DNA of 64,000 nt from NCBI RefSeq assembly GCF_016405905.1, contig NZ_JAEFCB010000024.1, forward strand, positions 24,364-88,363, in the 5' to 3' direction. Made by a program: the position numbers and the translations under genes. Shown here piece by piece: positions 25,585-33,655 of this stretch (its first letter is position 1; each line of letters starts with the position of its first letter). The notes beneath the pieces are model-generated. The model was not told the origin of the DNA, made no database searches, and saw only the letters and a list, made by a program, of their open reading frames with translations. Source of the stretch: Variovorax sp. IB41. Its GTDB lineage: Bacteria; Pseudomonadota; Gammaproteobacteria; Burkholderiales; Burkholderiaceae_C.

Positions 25585-25920
25585 TCAATACCGCGGGACC
25601 GAAGGGTCGTGCGAGGACCAGGCGTCGATGCCACCCGCCACGTTGGCGAGCTGGTCAAAGCCGTTCTGGTTCAGAAACGCGGCCACGCGCTGGCTGCGCG
25701 CGCCGTGATGGCAGAGGCACGCAATGCGTTGTCCCTCGCCCAGTTCGGCGAGGCGCCCGGGAATTTCATTCATCGGGATCGCCACCAGCGTGAAGCCCGC
25801 GGGCGCGACGCTCGCCGTCTGCAGCTCCCACGGTTCGCGCACGTCGAGCAGCACGGGGGCGGCATCGGCGTCTTGCGCAAACCAGGCGGCGAGGTCGGCG
25901 GGGCGGACTTGGTCGATCAT
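25585..25920 (-). CDS. Rhodanese-like domain protein
   Basis: A 111-residue single-domain rhodanese. DVREPWEL is the family's CH2A-type motif, and the active-site loop is CHHGARS with Cys70 as the persulfide-carrying residue. Expected role: sulfur transfer (thiosulfate or persulfide) in the cytoplasm. It starts 13 bases downstream of the isoaspartyl methyltransferase-like gene in the same direction, an arrangement consistent with an operon. Confidence 0.9.
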   Translation of the reverse strand: MIDQVRPADLAAWFAQDADAAPVLLDVREPWELQTASVAPAGFTLVAIPMNEIPGRLAELGEGQRIACLCHHGARSQRVAAFLNQNGFDQLANVAGGIDAWSSHDPSVPRY

Positions 25921-25933
25921 GGGTGCGGCCCGC

Positions 25934-26611
25934 TCAGAACGAGAAGCGCGAAGGCTCGGGGAAATTCAAAAGGCGCGGTGCCACGGTGTCCCAGGGCTGC
26001 GTCGTGTCCCACTTGCTTTCGCTCGAGCGGGTGACGAAGTGGGCGCGCATCATCGGCTCCTCGCCCACGATGGCGGCCAGGCGGCCGCCGACCTTCAGCG
26101 ATCCCAGCAGGTTCTGCGGAATGCGGGCGACCGAGCCGCTCAGCACGATCACGTCGAAGCTCGGGCCGCTGGCCAGGGGCACGGCGCCGTCGGCGTGACG
26201 CACTTCGACGTTGCTCACGCCGTTCTGGCGCAGCGTCTGGGCGGCGCGGGCGGCCAGCACGGGGTTGATTTCGAGCGACAGCACCTGGGCGGCGCGGGCA
26301 CCGAGCAGGGCGGCCATGAAGCCCGAGCCGGTGCCGATTTCGAGCACGGACTCATGTTTCTGCACCTTCAGGTCGTGCAGCGTCCGGGCCTCGACCTTGG
26401 GCGAGAGCATGAATTCGCCAGGCACCGAGCCGTCGAGCAGCGGCAGCTCCATGTCGAAGAACGAGAGCGTGCGGTGGGCCTCCGGCACGTAGTCTTCGCG
26501 GTGGATGGTGGCCAGGAGGTCCAGGATGTCCAGGTCCAGCACATCCCAGGGGCGGATCTGCTGTTCGATCATGTTGAAGCGCAAGCGCTCGAGGGTGGGG
26601 GTGGGGTTCAT
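25934..26611 (-). CDS. Protein-L-isoaspartate O-methyltransferase family protein
   Basis: A 225-residue SAM-dependent methyltransferase of the PCMT fold. Motif I VLEIGTGSGFMAALL and a post-I Glu (LEINPVLA) bind SAM; RPWDVLD and PEAHR lie in the N-terminal substrate region. Classical Pcm has VGTGSGYQ and repairs isoaspartyl residues; this divergent form often sits beside rhodanese and TolC genes in Burkholderiales and its true substrate is uncertain. Forms an operon with the rhodanese gene. Confidence 0.8.
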   Translation of the reverse strand: MNPTPTLERLRFNMIEQQIRPWDVLDLDILDLLATIHREDYVPEAHRTLSFFDMELPLLDGSVPGEFMLSPKVEARTLHDLKVQKHESVLEIGTGSGFMAALLGARAAQVLSLEINPVLAARAAQTLRQNGVSNVEVRHADGAVPLASGPSFDVIVLSGSVARIPQNLLGSLKVGGRLAAIVGEEPMMRAHFVTRSSESKWDTTQPWDTVAPRLLNFPEPSRFSF

Positions 26612-26703
26612 GGCGTGGCTTTCCTTGTGGGCTCAGGACAAACCTTCAATTTTAGGTGGCCCGGATGACGCCAGCGGCCCGCTCGGCCATACAAAAGTCT
26701 TCT

Positions 26704-27381
26704 TCATGCCTTGTCCCCGGGGCGCACGCTGAGCCCGTAGAGCACGGTTTCGGCCTGGGTGGCGAGGAATTTCTCGGGGTCCAGGGCGCTTTCCCCATCG
26801 ACGCAGACCATGGCCGAGTGCTTCCAGAGCATCAGGAAGACCATGGGCGCGATCACCGAATAGATCGCATGCTCGATGTCGACCGGCGCGAATTCGCCGC
26901 GGTCGATGCCGCGCTGCAGGATGCGCCGCAGCAGGTCGTGGCCGGGTCGCACCACCTGCTGACGGTAGAACTCCGCCAACTCGGGAAAATTGCCGCCTTC
27001 GCTCATCATGAGCTTGGTCAGGCCCGAGGCCTTGGTCATGCCCACGCGCTCCCACCAGACGTTCATGCAGTAGCGCAGCATCTCGGCGGTGGTGCCCTCG
27101 AAGGCCTCGAACTCGGCGTTCCACTCGGTGAAGCGGCCGCCCAGGCTCTCCATGATCACGGCCTTGAAGAGCTCTTCCTTGCTCGGAAAATAGAGAAAGA
27201 GGGTGCCCTTGGAGACCCCGGCGCGCGCCGCCACTTCCTCCGAACGGGTCGCGGCAAAGCCTTTTTCGACGAACAGGTCGAGCGCGGCGGCCAGCAGTTC
27301 GCCGGGGCGCGCTTCTTTCCGGCGTTCTCGCTTGGAGCGCACCGGGCAGAATTTGTCGACAAGGGAACGGGGAGTGGGCAT
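26704..27381 (-). CDS. TetR/AcrR-family transcriptional regulator
   Basis: A 225-residue regulator. The HTH lies about residues 28-75 (ELLAAALDLFVEKGFAATRS, EEVAARAGVSKGTLFLYFPS). The C-terminal domain is an AcrR-type ligand pocket (MVFLMLWKHS). The ATG at 27381 gives the normal short N-terminus; an in-frame start 14 codons earlier would place the operator-like palindrome inside the coding region. Divergent from msrA, with an imperfect dyad directly upstream, so autoregulation is likely. Its other targets are not evident. Confidence 0.85.
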   Translation of the reverse strand: MPTPRSLVDKFCPVRSKRERRKEARPGELLAAALDLFVEKGFAATRSEEVAARAGVSKGTLFLYFPSKEELFKAVIMESLGGRFTEWNAEFEAFEGTTAEMLRYCMNVWWERVGMTKASGLTKLMMSEGGNFPELAEFYRQQVVRPGHDLLRRILQRGIDRGEFAPVDIEHAIYSVIAPMVFLMLWKHSAMVCVDGESALDPEKFLATQAETVLYGLSVRPGDKA

Positions 27382-27386
27382 GTGGG

Positions 27387-27408
27387 TTAATGACTCGCGG
27401 GTTAGTAA
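27387..27408. promoter_or_regulatory. Imperfect 22-bp dyad, candidate TetR operator
   Basis: TTAATGACTCGCGGGTTAGTAA matches its own reverse complement at 16 of 22 positions and begins six bases upstream of the TetR start. The AT-rich edges and the central CGCG are typical of AcrR-family operators. Bound repressor could affect both the TetR gene and divergent msrA. Confidence 0.45.
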
Positions 27409-27485
27409 TGTAGTGACCGGCATCCGTCACGTCAAGCCGCGACAATATCGGGTTCGCCGATTCCCAACCTGCCGGAGCAGTGCCC

Positions 27486-28037
27486 ATGACTTCCTCACCG
27501 TCGCCCACCGAAACCATCGTGATTGGCGGAGGCTGCTTCTGGTGCACCGAAGCGGTCTTCGACCGTGTGCAGGGCGTGCTGGACGTGGAGTCGGGTTATT
27601 GCAACGGCCAGGTGGTCAATCCGACCTACGAGCAGGTCTGCACCGGCCGCACCGGCCACGCCGAGGTCGTGAAGCTCCAGTTCGATCCCGCCCAGATCAG
27701 CCTGCGCGAAATCCTGGAGATCTTCTTCGTCGTGCACGACCCGACAACGCTCAACCGCCAGGGCAACGACGTCGGCACGCAATACCGCAGCGGCATCTAC
27801 TACACGAGCGACGCGCAAAAGCAGGTGGCGCAAGACGTGATCCGCGAAATCGAGGCCAGCAAGACCTACAGCGCGCCCGTCGTGACCGAGGTGGCGCCGC
27901 TCGCCAACTACTCGACCGCCGAGGCGTATCACCAGGACTATTTCCTGAACAACCCGAACCAGGGCTACTGCGCGTTCGTCGTCGGCCCGAAGGTCGAGAA
28001 GTTCCAGAAGACCTTCGCCTCCCGCGTCAAGGCCTGA
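27486..28037 (+). CDS. msrA: Peptide-methionine (S)-S-oxide reductase
   Basis: A 183-residue MsrA that reduces the S epimer of methionine sulfoxide in oxidised proteins. The catalytic motif GGCFWC gives Cys17 as nucleophile; GYCNGQVVNPTYEQVCTGRTGHAEVV and YRSGIYY are family blocks. A Cys near the C-terminus (NQGYCAFVV) is a candidate resolving residue. The ATG at 27486 follows GGAG by eight bases; an upstream GTG two codons earlier would hide that site. Single-domain form without MsrB. Confidence 0.93.
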   Translation: MTSSPSPTETIVIGGGCFWCTEAVFDRVQGVLDVESGYCNGQVVNPTYEQVCTGRTGHAEVVKLQFDPAQISLREILEIFFVVHDPTTLNRQGNDVGTQYRSGIYYTSDAQKQVAQDVIREIEASKTYSAPVVTEVAPLANYSTAEAYHQDYFLNNPNQGYCAFVVGPKVEKFQKTFASRVKA

Positions 28038-28062
28038 TCGAAGCCTGATCCTCTCCGTTTCC

Positions 28063-28467
28063 GTGCACCTCGCCGCCCGCCCATCCCCGCAGTTCTCGAC
28101 CCGCGCGATCCTTGTCGTGCTGGCGATCGCGTTGTGGTTCGCGGGCACGCTGGGCGTGATGCACCGGTCGCTGCACGTGCCCGGCCTGGCCTCTGCGTCC
28201 TCGGCGGCGGCGACGGTCCAGGCGGCAAAGGCTGAAAAGGGCGCCCACGTCCACGCGGGCCACGGCGTCGTCAGCCTCTTCGGCGACCACACCGACGCCG
28301 AGTGCCGGCTGTACGACCAGCTCTCGCACGGATCGAGCGTCCCCGGCGTGCCGCTGGTGGTGCTGCCGGTGCTGCTGCCCTCGGCCACGTTCGCTTATCT
28401 GCAGGGCGAAGCCATCGCCCGCTGGGTTGCGCTGTTCGACGCGCGCGGCCCGCCTTCCACTCGCTGA
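28063..28467 (+). CDS. DUF2946-like small protein upstream of TonB receptor
   Basis: A 134-residue protein with a GTG start, one N-terminal hydrophobic helix (ILVVLAIALWFAGTLGVMHR) and several His residues around HVHAGHG and FGDHTDAECR. It resembles the short DUF2946-type proteins that commonly precede TonB-dependent receptors for zinc or copper. Probable role: membrane or periplasmic accessory in metal uptake, inferred from the neighbour. It begins 25 bp after msrA and ends about 80 bp before the receptor. Confidence 0.6.
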   Translation: MHLAARPSPQFSTRAILVVLAIALWFAGTLGVMHRSLHVPGLASASSAAATVQAAKAEKGAHVHAGHGVVSLFGDHTDAECRLYDQLSHGSSVPGVPLVVLPVLLPSATFAYLQGEAIARWVALFDARGPPSTR

Positions 28468-28545
28468 ATCCCCCCGTGTTCCGGTCGCTGCGCCTGCCTT
28501 GTGCGGGTGACGGCGTGCCGTCCATTGATTCAACGAGTGTTCACC

Positions 28546-30645
28546 ATGATTCCCAATTTCCGTCGCAACGCCATCGGCGTCGCCGTTCTTTCGCTCGCCT
28601 TCGCCGGCGCGTCCCATGCGCAACAAGCTGCCCAGGCGCAGGCCCAGGCCGCCGATGCCCCCGGCCTCGCCGCCATCACCGTCACGGGCAATCCGCTCGG
28701 CACCAATGACCTGATCGCGCCGACCGTCACGCTCTCGGGCGAAAAGCTCCTGCTGCGTTCCGACTCGACGCTCGGCGAAACGCTCAACAACCTGCCCGGC
28801 GTGAGCAGCAGCTACTTCGGCCCCAACGCGAGCCGCCCGATCATCCGCGGGCAGGACGGCGACCGCATCCGCATCCTGCAGAACGGCGGCGGCGCGCCCG
28901 ACGCCTCGGCGCTGAGCTACGACCACGCGGTGCCGGTCGACGCGCTGGTCACCGACCGCATCGAAGTGCTGCGCGGCCCCTCGGCGCTGCAGTACGGCGG
29001 CAGCGCCGTGGGCGGCGTGGTCAACGTGATCGACAACCGCATCCCCACCGAGCCCATCAACGGCTTCGGCGGCCGCGCCGACCTGGGCTTTTCCACCGGC
29101 AACAAGGAGAAGAACGGCGGCGTGGTGCTCGAAGGCGGCAACGACCGCTTCGCGCTGCACGTGGACGCGTTCAACCGCGACTCGAAAGACGTCTCGGTGC
29201 CCATCGACCTGGATTGCAGCAAGCCCGGCTCGCCCTGGCGCGCCCGCAAGATCTGCAACTCGGCCAACGAGGCGAACGGCGGCGCGGTCGGCGGCACGCT
29301 CTTCTTCGACCAGGGCTGGATCGGTGCCTCCGCCAGCACCTACCGCAGCAACTACGGCACCGTGGCCGAGGACGACGTGACCATCCGCATGAAGTCCGAC
29401 CGCTACGCGCTCGAAGGCGAATGGCGCCCGGGCGGCATCATCAGCAGCATCCACGCGAAGCTGAGCCACACCAACTACCGCCACACCGAGTTCGAGGGCC
29501 CCGAGGCGGGCACCACGTTCTCGAACATGAGCAACGACCTGCGTATCGAGGCGCGCCACCAGAAGATCGGCAACTTCGAAGGCCTCGTGGGCTTCAGCAG
29601 CGAGACCAACCGCTTCGCCGCCGACGGTGAAGAAGCCTTCGCGCCGCACAGCCGCACGCGCTCGAACGCGCTCTTCCTCTATGAAGAGTACGGCGCCTCG
29701 TGGGGCAAGCTGAGCTTCGGCGCGCGCACCGAGAAGGTCCGCATCCGATCGCTGGGCTATCCGGACGATCCGACGGTCACCCGCTTCGCCGTCGGCGAGC
29801 GCACCTTCAACCCGCACAGTGCTGCGTTCGGCGCGCTCTTCAACCTCACGCCGCAGTGGCAGCTGACCTCCAACCTCGCCTACACCGAGCGCGCGCCCAA
29901 GGACTACGAACTGCTCGCCAACGGCCCGCACGTGGCCACGGCCGCATGGGAGCTCGGCGACCCCAACCTGCAGAAGGAAAAGTCGACCGGCCTGGACCTC
30001 GGCGCGCAGTGGAAGTCCGGCCCCAACACGGCCCGCGTGAACGCCTACGTCACGCGCTTCAGCAACTACATCGGCCTCACCGCCTCTGGCCGCACGCTCG
30101 ACGAAGAGGGCCAGGTGGTGACCGACCCGGCCGCCACCGACACGCTGGCCGAGTACGTCTACAGCGGCGTGCGCGCGCGCTTCACCGGCCTCGAGGCAAG
30201 CGGCAACCTGCGCCTCCTGGGCACCGACGGCTTCGCGCCGATGACCGATGCCTCGACGCTCGATCTCGAATGGCGCGGCGACGTGGTGCGCGCGAAGAAC
30301 CTGGACACCGGCGAGCCGCTGCCGCGCATCGCGCCGTTCCGCACCGGTGCCACGCTGGTCTACGGCAACGGCCCGTGGAGCGCGCGCCTGGGCTTCGACT
30401 ACAACGCGGCGCAGCGCCACGTGCCCAGCGTCGGCGCACGCGAGACCGATGCCTACACGCTGTGGAACGCCGCGATCTCCTACCGCATGAAGGTGCAGCG
30501 CGCGAACCTCACCTGGTATGCGCGCATTGACAACATCGGCAACAAGCTGGCCTACAGCCCGACGTCGATCCTGACGACGACGGTGTATCCGAACGCGCCG
30601 TTGCCGGGGCGGTCGCTGAAGGTCGGGTTGCGCGTGACGTTCTGA
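28546..30645 (+). CDS. TonB-dependent receptor, ZnuD-like
   Basis: A 699-residue outer-membrane receptor. The signal peptide ends ASHAQ; the plug domain has SRPIIRGQDGDRIRIL and VLRGPSALQYGGSAVGGVVNV; the barrel follows to the end with a terminal Phe (LKVGLRVTF). The plug sequence DALVTDRIEVLRGPSALQYG resembles the zinc receptor ZnuD and its relatives. One predicted extracellular segment carries two Cys (LDCSKPG ... KICNS), a possible disulfide loop as in metal receptors. With the upstream His-containing DUF2946-like gene this suggests zinc or another divalent metal. No clear Zur box was found in the 78 bp before it, so the metal is unproven. Confidence 0.78.
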   Translation: MIPNFRRNAIGVAVLSLAFAGASHAQQAAQAQAQAADAPGLAAITVTGNPLGTNDLIAPTVTLSGEKLLLRSDSTLGETLNNLPGVSSSYFGPNASRPIIRGQDGDRIRILQNGGGAPDASALSYDHAVPVDALVTDRIEVLRGPSALQYGGSAVGGVVNVIDNRIPTEPINGFGGRADLGFSTGNKEKNGGVVLEGGNDRFALHVDAFNRDSKDVSVPIDLDCSKPGSPWRARKICNSANEANGGAVGGTLFFDQGWIGASASTYRSNYGTVAEDDVTIRMKSDRYALEGEWRPGGIISSIHAKLSHTNYRHTEFEGPEAGTTFSNMSNDLRIEARHQKIGNFEGLVGFSSETNRFAADGEEAFAPHSRTRSNALFLYEEYGASWGKLSFGARTEKVRIRSLGYPDDPTVTRFAVGERTFNPHSAAFGALFNLTPQWQLTSNLAYTERAPKDYELLANGPHVATAAWELGDPNLQKEKSTGLDLGAQWKSGPNTARVNAYVTRFSNYIGLTASGRTLDEEGQVVTDPAATDTLAEYVYSGVRARFTGLEASGNLRLLGTDGFAPMTDASTLDLEWRGDVVRAKNLDTGEPLPRIAPFRTGATLVYGNGPWSARLGFDYNAAQRHVPSVGARETDAYTLWNAAISYRMKVQRANLTWYARIDNIGNKLAYSPTSILTTTVYPNAPLPGRSLKVGLRVTF

Positions 30646-30693
30646 TCCACCGGTGCGGCCGTCGACCGGCCGCACCTCGGCAGCGTGCCCCAG

Positions 30694-30787
30694 TGCGCAG
30701 GGCATCGGGTACTCCCCGCAGCGAAATCAAGGAGGAGGGCGAAGCCCGGGGGACATTCGCGGAGGGGAGTACCCGGTGGCCTGTGCA
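30694..30787. repeat. Intergenic inverted-repeat element (24-bp arms)
   Basis: The arms 30694-30717 and 30764-30787 are reverse complements at about 21 of 24 positions, with the core GGGTACTCCCC against GGGGAGTACCC. The 46-bp loop is purine-rich and contains a GGGCGAAGCCC mini-hairpin. It carries no coding capacity and I associate this kind of element with Variovorax. It sits between the TonB receptor and the AEC transporter and could act as a terminator or be a miniature mobile element. Confidence 0.6.
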
Positions 30788-30815
30788 CGCACCCTGAACG
30801 GCTATCCTCGATGCG

Positions 30816-31766
30816 GTGAATTCCTTCGTCCTCTCTTCGCTGCTCCCCGTCGTCATCCTCATCGCCGCGGGCTATCTCGCCGGCAGGCGCCGGTGGATCG
30901 GCGGCAATGCGGTCAAGGACCTGTCGAACCTCATCTTCCTCTTGCTCGCGCCCGCGCTGCTGTTCCGCGCGATGAGCACGGTGCATGTGCAGGCGCTCAG
31001 CCTGAAGCCCGTCGCGGCGTACTTCATCGCCTCGGGCCTGCTGTTCGCGGGCACGCTCGCGTTGCGCGGGTTCAATCGCACGGCGGCGGTGATCGCGCTG
31101 GCCAACACCTACAGCAACACCGTGATGATCGGCATCGCGCTCGTGGATCTCGCCTATGGCGAGGCGGGCATGGTGGTGCTGCTGACGCTCATCTCGCTGC
31201 ACTCGCTGGTGCTCATGACCAGCGCCACGCTCGTGCTGGAGCTGGCCGTCGCGCGCGAGCATGCGGTGGTCAGCGGCGAAGAGAAACGCTCGATGGCACG
31301 CACCGTGCTGCGGGCGCTGCGCAACGCCATCGTCCATCCGGTGCCGCTGCCGATCATCGCGGGCCTGCTGTTCGCGCAGACCGGCCTCGCGATGCCCGAG
31401 GTGATCGACAAGCCCATCCAGCTGCTCGGCCAGGCCTTCGGCCCGGTGGCGCTCGTCATGGTGGGCATCACGCTCGCGCTCACGCCCATCGGGCGGCACT
31501 GGCGCGGCGCGCTGGTGCAGGCGCTGGTGAAGAACCTGCTGCATCCGCTGCTGGTCGCGGGCATCGGCTGGCTGCTCGGCGTGCGCGGCATCCCGCTCAC
31601 CGTGATGGTGGTGGCCGCGGCGCTGCCCATCGGCGCCAACGTGTTCCTGTTTTCGCAGCGCTACCGCACGGCCGAAGACCTCGTGACGGCCAGCGTGGCC
31701 GTGTCCACCGTGCTCGCGCTGGGCACCCTCACGCTCGTGATGGTCTGGGTGCAGTGGCTCCCCTGA
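30816..31766 (+). CDS. AEC-family transporter
   Basis: A 316-residue inner-membrane protein of the auxin efflux carrier family with about ten helices. The GTG at 30816 gives a start directly in helix 1 (VNSFVLSSLLPVVILIAAGYLAGRR shows the usual opening). The conserved LANTYSNTVMIG is the family's Asn-containing motif, and the C-terminal half has ALPIGANVFLFSQRY. Members carry malonate, malate or other weak acids; the substrate is not assignable. Monocistronic, preceded by the inverted-repeat element. Confidence 0.85.
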   Translation: MNSFVLSSLLPVVILIAAGYLAGRRRWIGGNAVKDLSNLIFLLLAPALLFRAMSTVHVQALSLKPVAAYFIASGLLFAGTLALRGFNRTAAVIALANTYSNTVMIGIALVDLAYGEAGMVVLLTLISLHSLVLMTSATLVLELAVAREHAVVSGEEKRSMARTVLRALRNAIVHPVPLPIIAGLLFAQTGLAMPEVIDKPIQLLGQAFGPVALVMVGITLALTPIGRHWRGALVQALVKNLLHPLLVAGIGWLLGVRGIPLTVMVVAAALPIGANVFLFSQRYRTAEDLVTASVAVSTVLALGTLTLVMVWVQWLP

Positions 31767-31852
31767 GTCCTTCGGTTCTCATCGCGCACACGAGCCGCAC
31801 GGGCCTGGAGCCGGGGAACGAGCGGCCCTCGATGCAGCGCGCGAACGGATGA

Positions 31853-32506
31853 TCAGGGCGCTAGCCGTTCACGCACCCAGTCAGCGCCTTCGAGCCGATA
31901 ACGCAGCCGGTCGTGCAGCCGGCTCTTGCGGCCCTGCCAGAACTCCCAACGGTCCGGCACCAGGCGGTAGCCGCCCCAATGCGGCGGGCGCGGCGGCGAG
32001 AGCAGGTGCCTGGCGGCGGCCACGGCCGCGTTCTTCACCAGCACGTCGCGGCCGCTGATCACTTCGCTCTGCGGACTGGCCCAGGCGCCGATGCGCGAGT
32101 CGAGCGGGCGGCTCGCGAAGTAGGCGTCGCTCTCGTCGGCGCCGGCCTTCTCCACGCGGCCCTCGATGCGCACCACGCGCTCGAGCTCGACCCAGTGGAA
32201 CTGCAGCGACGCATACGGATTGCCCGAGAGCTCGCGGCCCTTGCGGCTCTCGTAGTTGGTGTACCAAACGAGGCCGCGCGCGTCGTAGCCCTTGATCAGC
32301 ACGATGCGGCTGGAGGGTCGGAGGTCGCTGCCCACGGTGCACAGCGTCATCGCATTGGGCTCGGGCACGCGCGCGTCGATGGCCTCGGTGAGCCAGCGCT
32401 CGAACTGCTTCAATGGATCGCCCGCGCTGTGGGCTTCGCCGAGCTCGGCGCGCTCGTAGCTCTTGCGCAGCGCGGCGAGCGCTTCGTTGGAGAGAGGGGA
32501 AGTCAT
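31853..32506 (-). CDS. pdxH: Pyridoxamine 5'-phosphate oxidase
   Basis: A 217-residue FMN enzyme that makes pyridoxal 5'-phosphate from the pyridoxine or pyridoxamine phosphate with oxygen. PSSRIVLIKGYDARGLVWYTNYESRKGREL contains the FMN-binding core; VRIEGRVEKA and FASRPLDSRIGAWASPQS are family blocks; the C-terminus WEFWQGRKSRLHDR is the PdxH signature. The ATG at 32506 is preferred over one 16 codons upstream because it gives the family's N-terminus. Divergent from the nucleotidyltransferase gene by about 30 bp. Confidence 0.93.
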   Translation of the reverse strand: MTSPLSNEALAALRKSYERAELGEAHSAGDPLKQFERWLTEAIDARVPEPNAMTLCTVGSDLRPSSRIVLIKGYDARGLVWYTNYESRKGRELSGNPYASLQFHWVELERVVRIEGRVEKAGADESDAYFASRPLDSRIGAWASPQSEVISGRDVLVKNAAVAAARHLLSPPRPPHWGGYRLVPDRWEFWQGRKSRLHDRLRYRLEGADWVRERLAP

Positions 32507-32535
32507 GCCGGGATTGTTGCGCACATACTCGGACC

Positions 32536-33111
32536 ATGATGACGAAGGCGACAAAGGTGAACTCCCCCACGGTGATCGTGCTGGCCTCGGGCCGGGGCGA
32601 GCGCTTCATCGCGGCCGGCGGCTCGGGCTCCAAGCTGCGGGCGCTGCTCGCGGGCAAGCCGGTGCTCGAACGCACGCTCGATGCCGTGCGCGCGAGCGGC
32701 CTGCCGTGGCGCCTGGAAGACGCGGGTCATCCGGGCATGGGCGACTCGATCGCCGCCGCGGTGCGCGCCACGCCCGATGCCATCGGCTGGCTCATCCTGC
32801 CGGGCGATCTGCCGCTGGTGCGGCCCGAGACGCTGCAGGCGGTGGCCGCGGCGCTCAATGGGCGGGTCAATGCCGTGCAGCCGCAGTTCATGGGAGAGCG
32901 CGGCCATCCGGTCGCCTTTGCCGCCGGATGCCGCGCGCAACTCACGGCGCTGGAAGGGAACCTGGGCGCGGCGCCGGTGCTGCGCGCCATGCGCTCCATC
33001 GATTCGGTCGCCGACCTCGCGGTGGACGATGCCGGCATCGTGACCGACATCGACACGCCCGAGGCCCTGGCGCGCGCCGAGGCGCTGTGGCTGGAGCGCG
33101 AAGCCCGCTAG
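32536..33111 (+). CDS. MobA/MocA-like nucleotidyltransferase
   Basis: A 191-residue GT-A-like NTP transferase. The N-terminal motif VIVLASGRGERF is a slightly altered LAAGxGxRF; the LPGDLPLV segment is the metal-binding GD; GHPVAF is the C-terminal substrate motif found in MocA/MobA proteins. The family transfers CMP or GMP to molybdopterin; here no molybdoenzyme gene is in the window, so the exact nucleotide and acceptor are unknown. Start is the first of two adjacent Met codons. Convergent with sodC (5 bp apart). Confidence 0.75.
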   Translation: MMTKATKVNSPTVIVLASGRGERFIAAGGSGSKLRALLAGKPVLERTLDAVRASGLPWRLEDAGHPGMGDSIAAAVRATPDAIGWLILPGDLPLVRPETLQAVAAALNGRVNAVQPQFMGERGHPVAFAAGCRAQLTALEGNLGAAPVLRAMRSIDSVADLAVDDAGIVTDIDTPEALARAEALWLEREAR

Positions 33112-33115
33112 CCGG

Positions 33116-33655
33116 TCAGCCCTTCGGAATCACCGCGCAGGCGATGCGCGGGCCGGAATTGCCGGCCGGCTGCGTCGTGAAATCGTCGCGGTCGCGGTGC
33201 ACCACCAGCGCGCGGCCCACCACGTTGTTGACGGCGCCATCGGTCAGCGAGATCGAGTGGTCGTCCACGCTGAAGCGCGCCACGCCGCCGGCGTCGGCCA
33301 CCAGGCTCGGCAGTTCGCCCGCATGGCTGCCCGCCGCGGCGAACTTGCCGTGCGTGCCGCCGGTCGGGTTGAAGTGGCCGCCCGAGGCGTTGCCGTTGTC
33401 GCCGCAGTCGCCCTTTTCGTGGATGTGGAAGCCGTGCTCGCTGCCCGGCACGAGGCCGCGCACTTCGCCCGAGACGCGCACGCCGTGGTCCAGCGCGGTG
33501 AGCTTGACCGTGCCGCGGGTCGGGTTGGGCGTGATCGCGGCGGTCGGCACCAGCTCGACGGCCGTGCTCGGCTTGCCGCCCATGCTGCCGCAGGCGGCGA
33601 GCACGGCGGTGGCCAGGAGGGCGGTGCCGGTGGCGAAGAGACGACGATGGTTCAT
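33116..33655 (-). CDS. sodC: Copper/zinc superoxide dismutase, lipoprotein
   Basis: A 179-residue periplasmic enzyme that converts superoxide to oxygen and peroxide. Residues 1-22 are a lipoprotein signal (VLAAC, Cys22 lipidated). Metal and fold motifs: GFHIHEKGDC (copper His pair and disulfide Cys), GGHFNPTGGTHG (bridging and zinc His), and VVHRDRDDF, with RIACAVI supplying the second disulfide Cys. Its ATG overlaps the chaC stop as ATGA, so translation is coupled; the pair link superoxide removal with glutathione turnover. Confidence 0.93.
   Translation of the reverse strand: MNHRRLFATGTALLATAVLAACGSMGGKPSTAVELVPTAAITPNPTRGTVKLTALDHGVRVSGEVRGLVPGSEHGFHIHEKGDCGDNGNASGGHFNPTGGTHGKFAAAGSHAGELPSLVADAGGVARFSVDDHSISLTDGAVNNVVGRALVVHRDRDDFTTQPAGNSGPRIACAVIPKG

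Noticed and set aside
28027..30705. 892-codon minus-strand open frame over the TonB receptor
   Set aside because: Same high-GC artefact; the plus-strand receptor has plug and barrel motifs and a signal peptide.
32536..33111. Specific call as molybdopterin cytidylyltransferase
   Set aside because: The first motif deviates from the consensus and no molybdoenzyme or maturation gene is in the window, so only the superfamily is supported.
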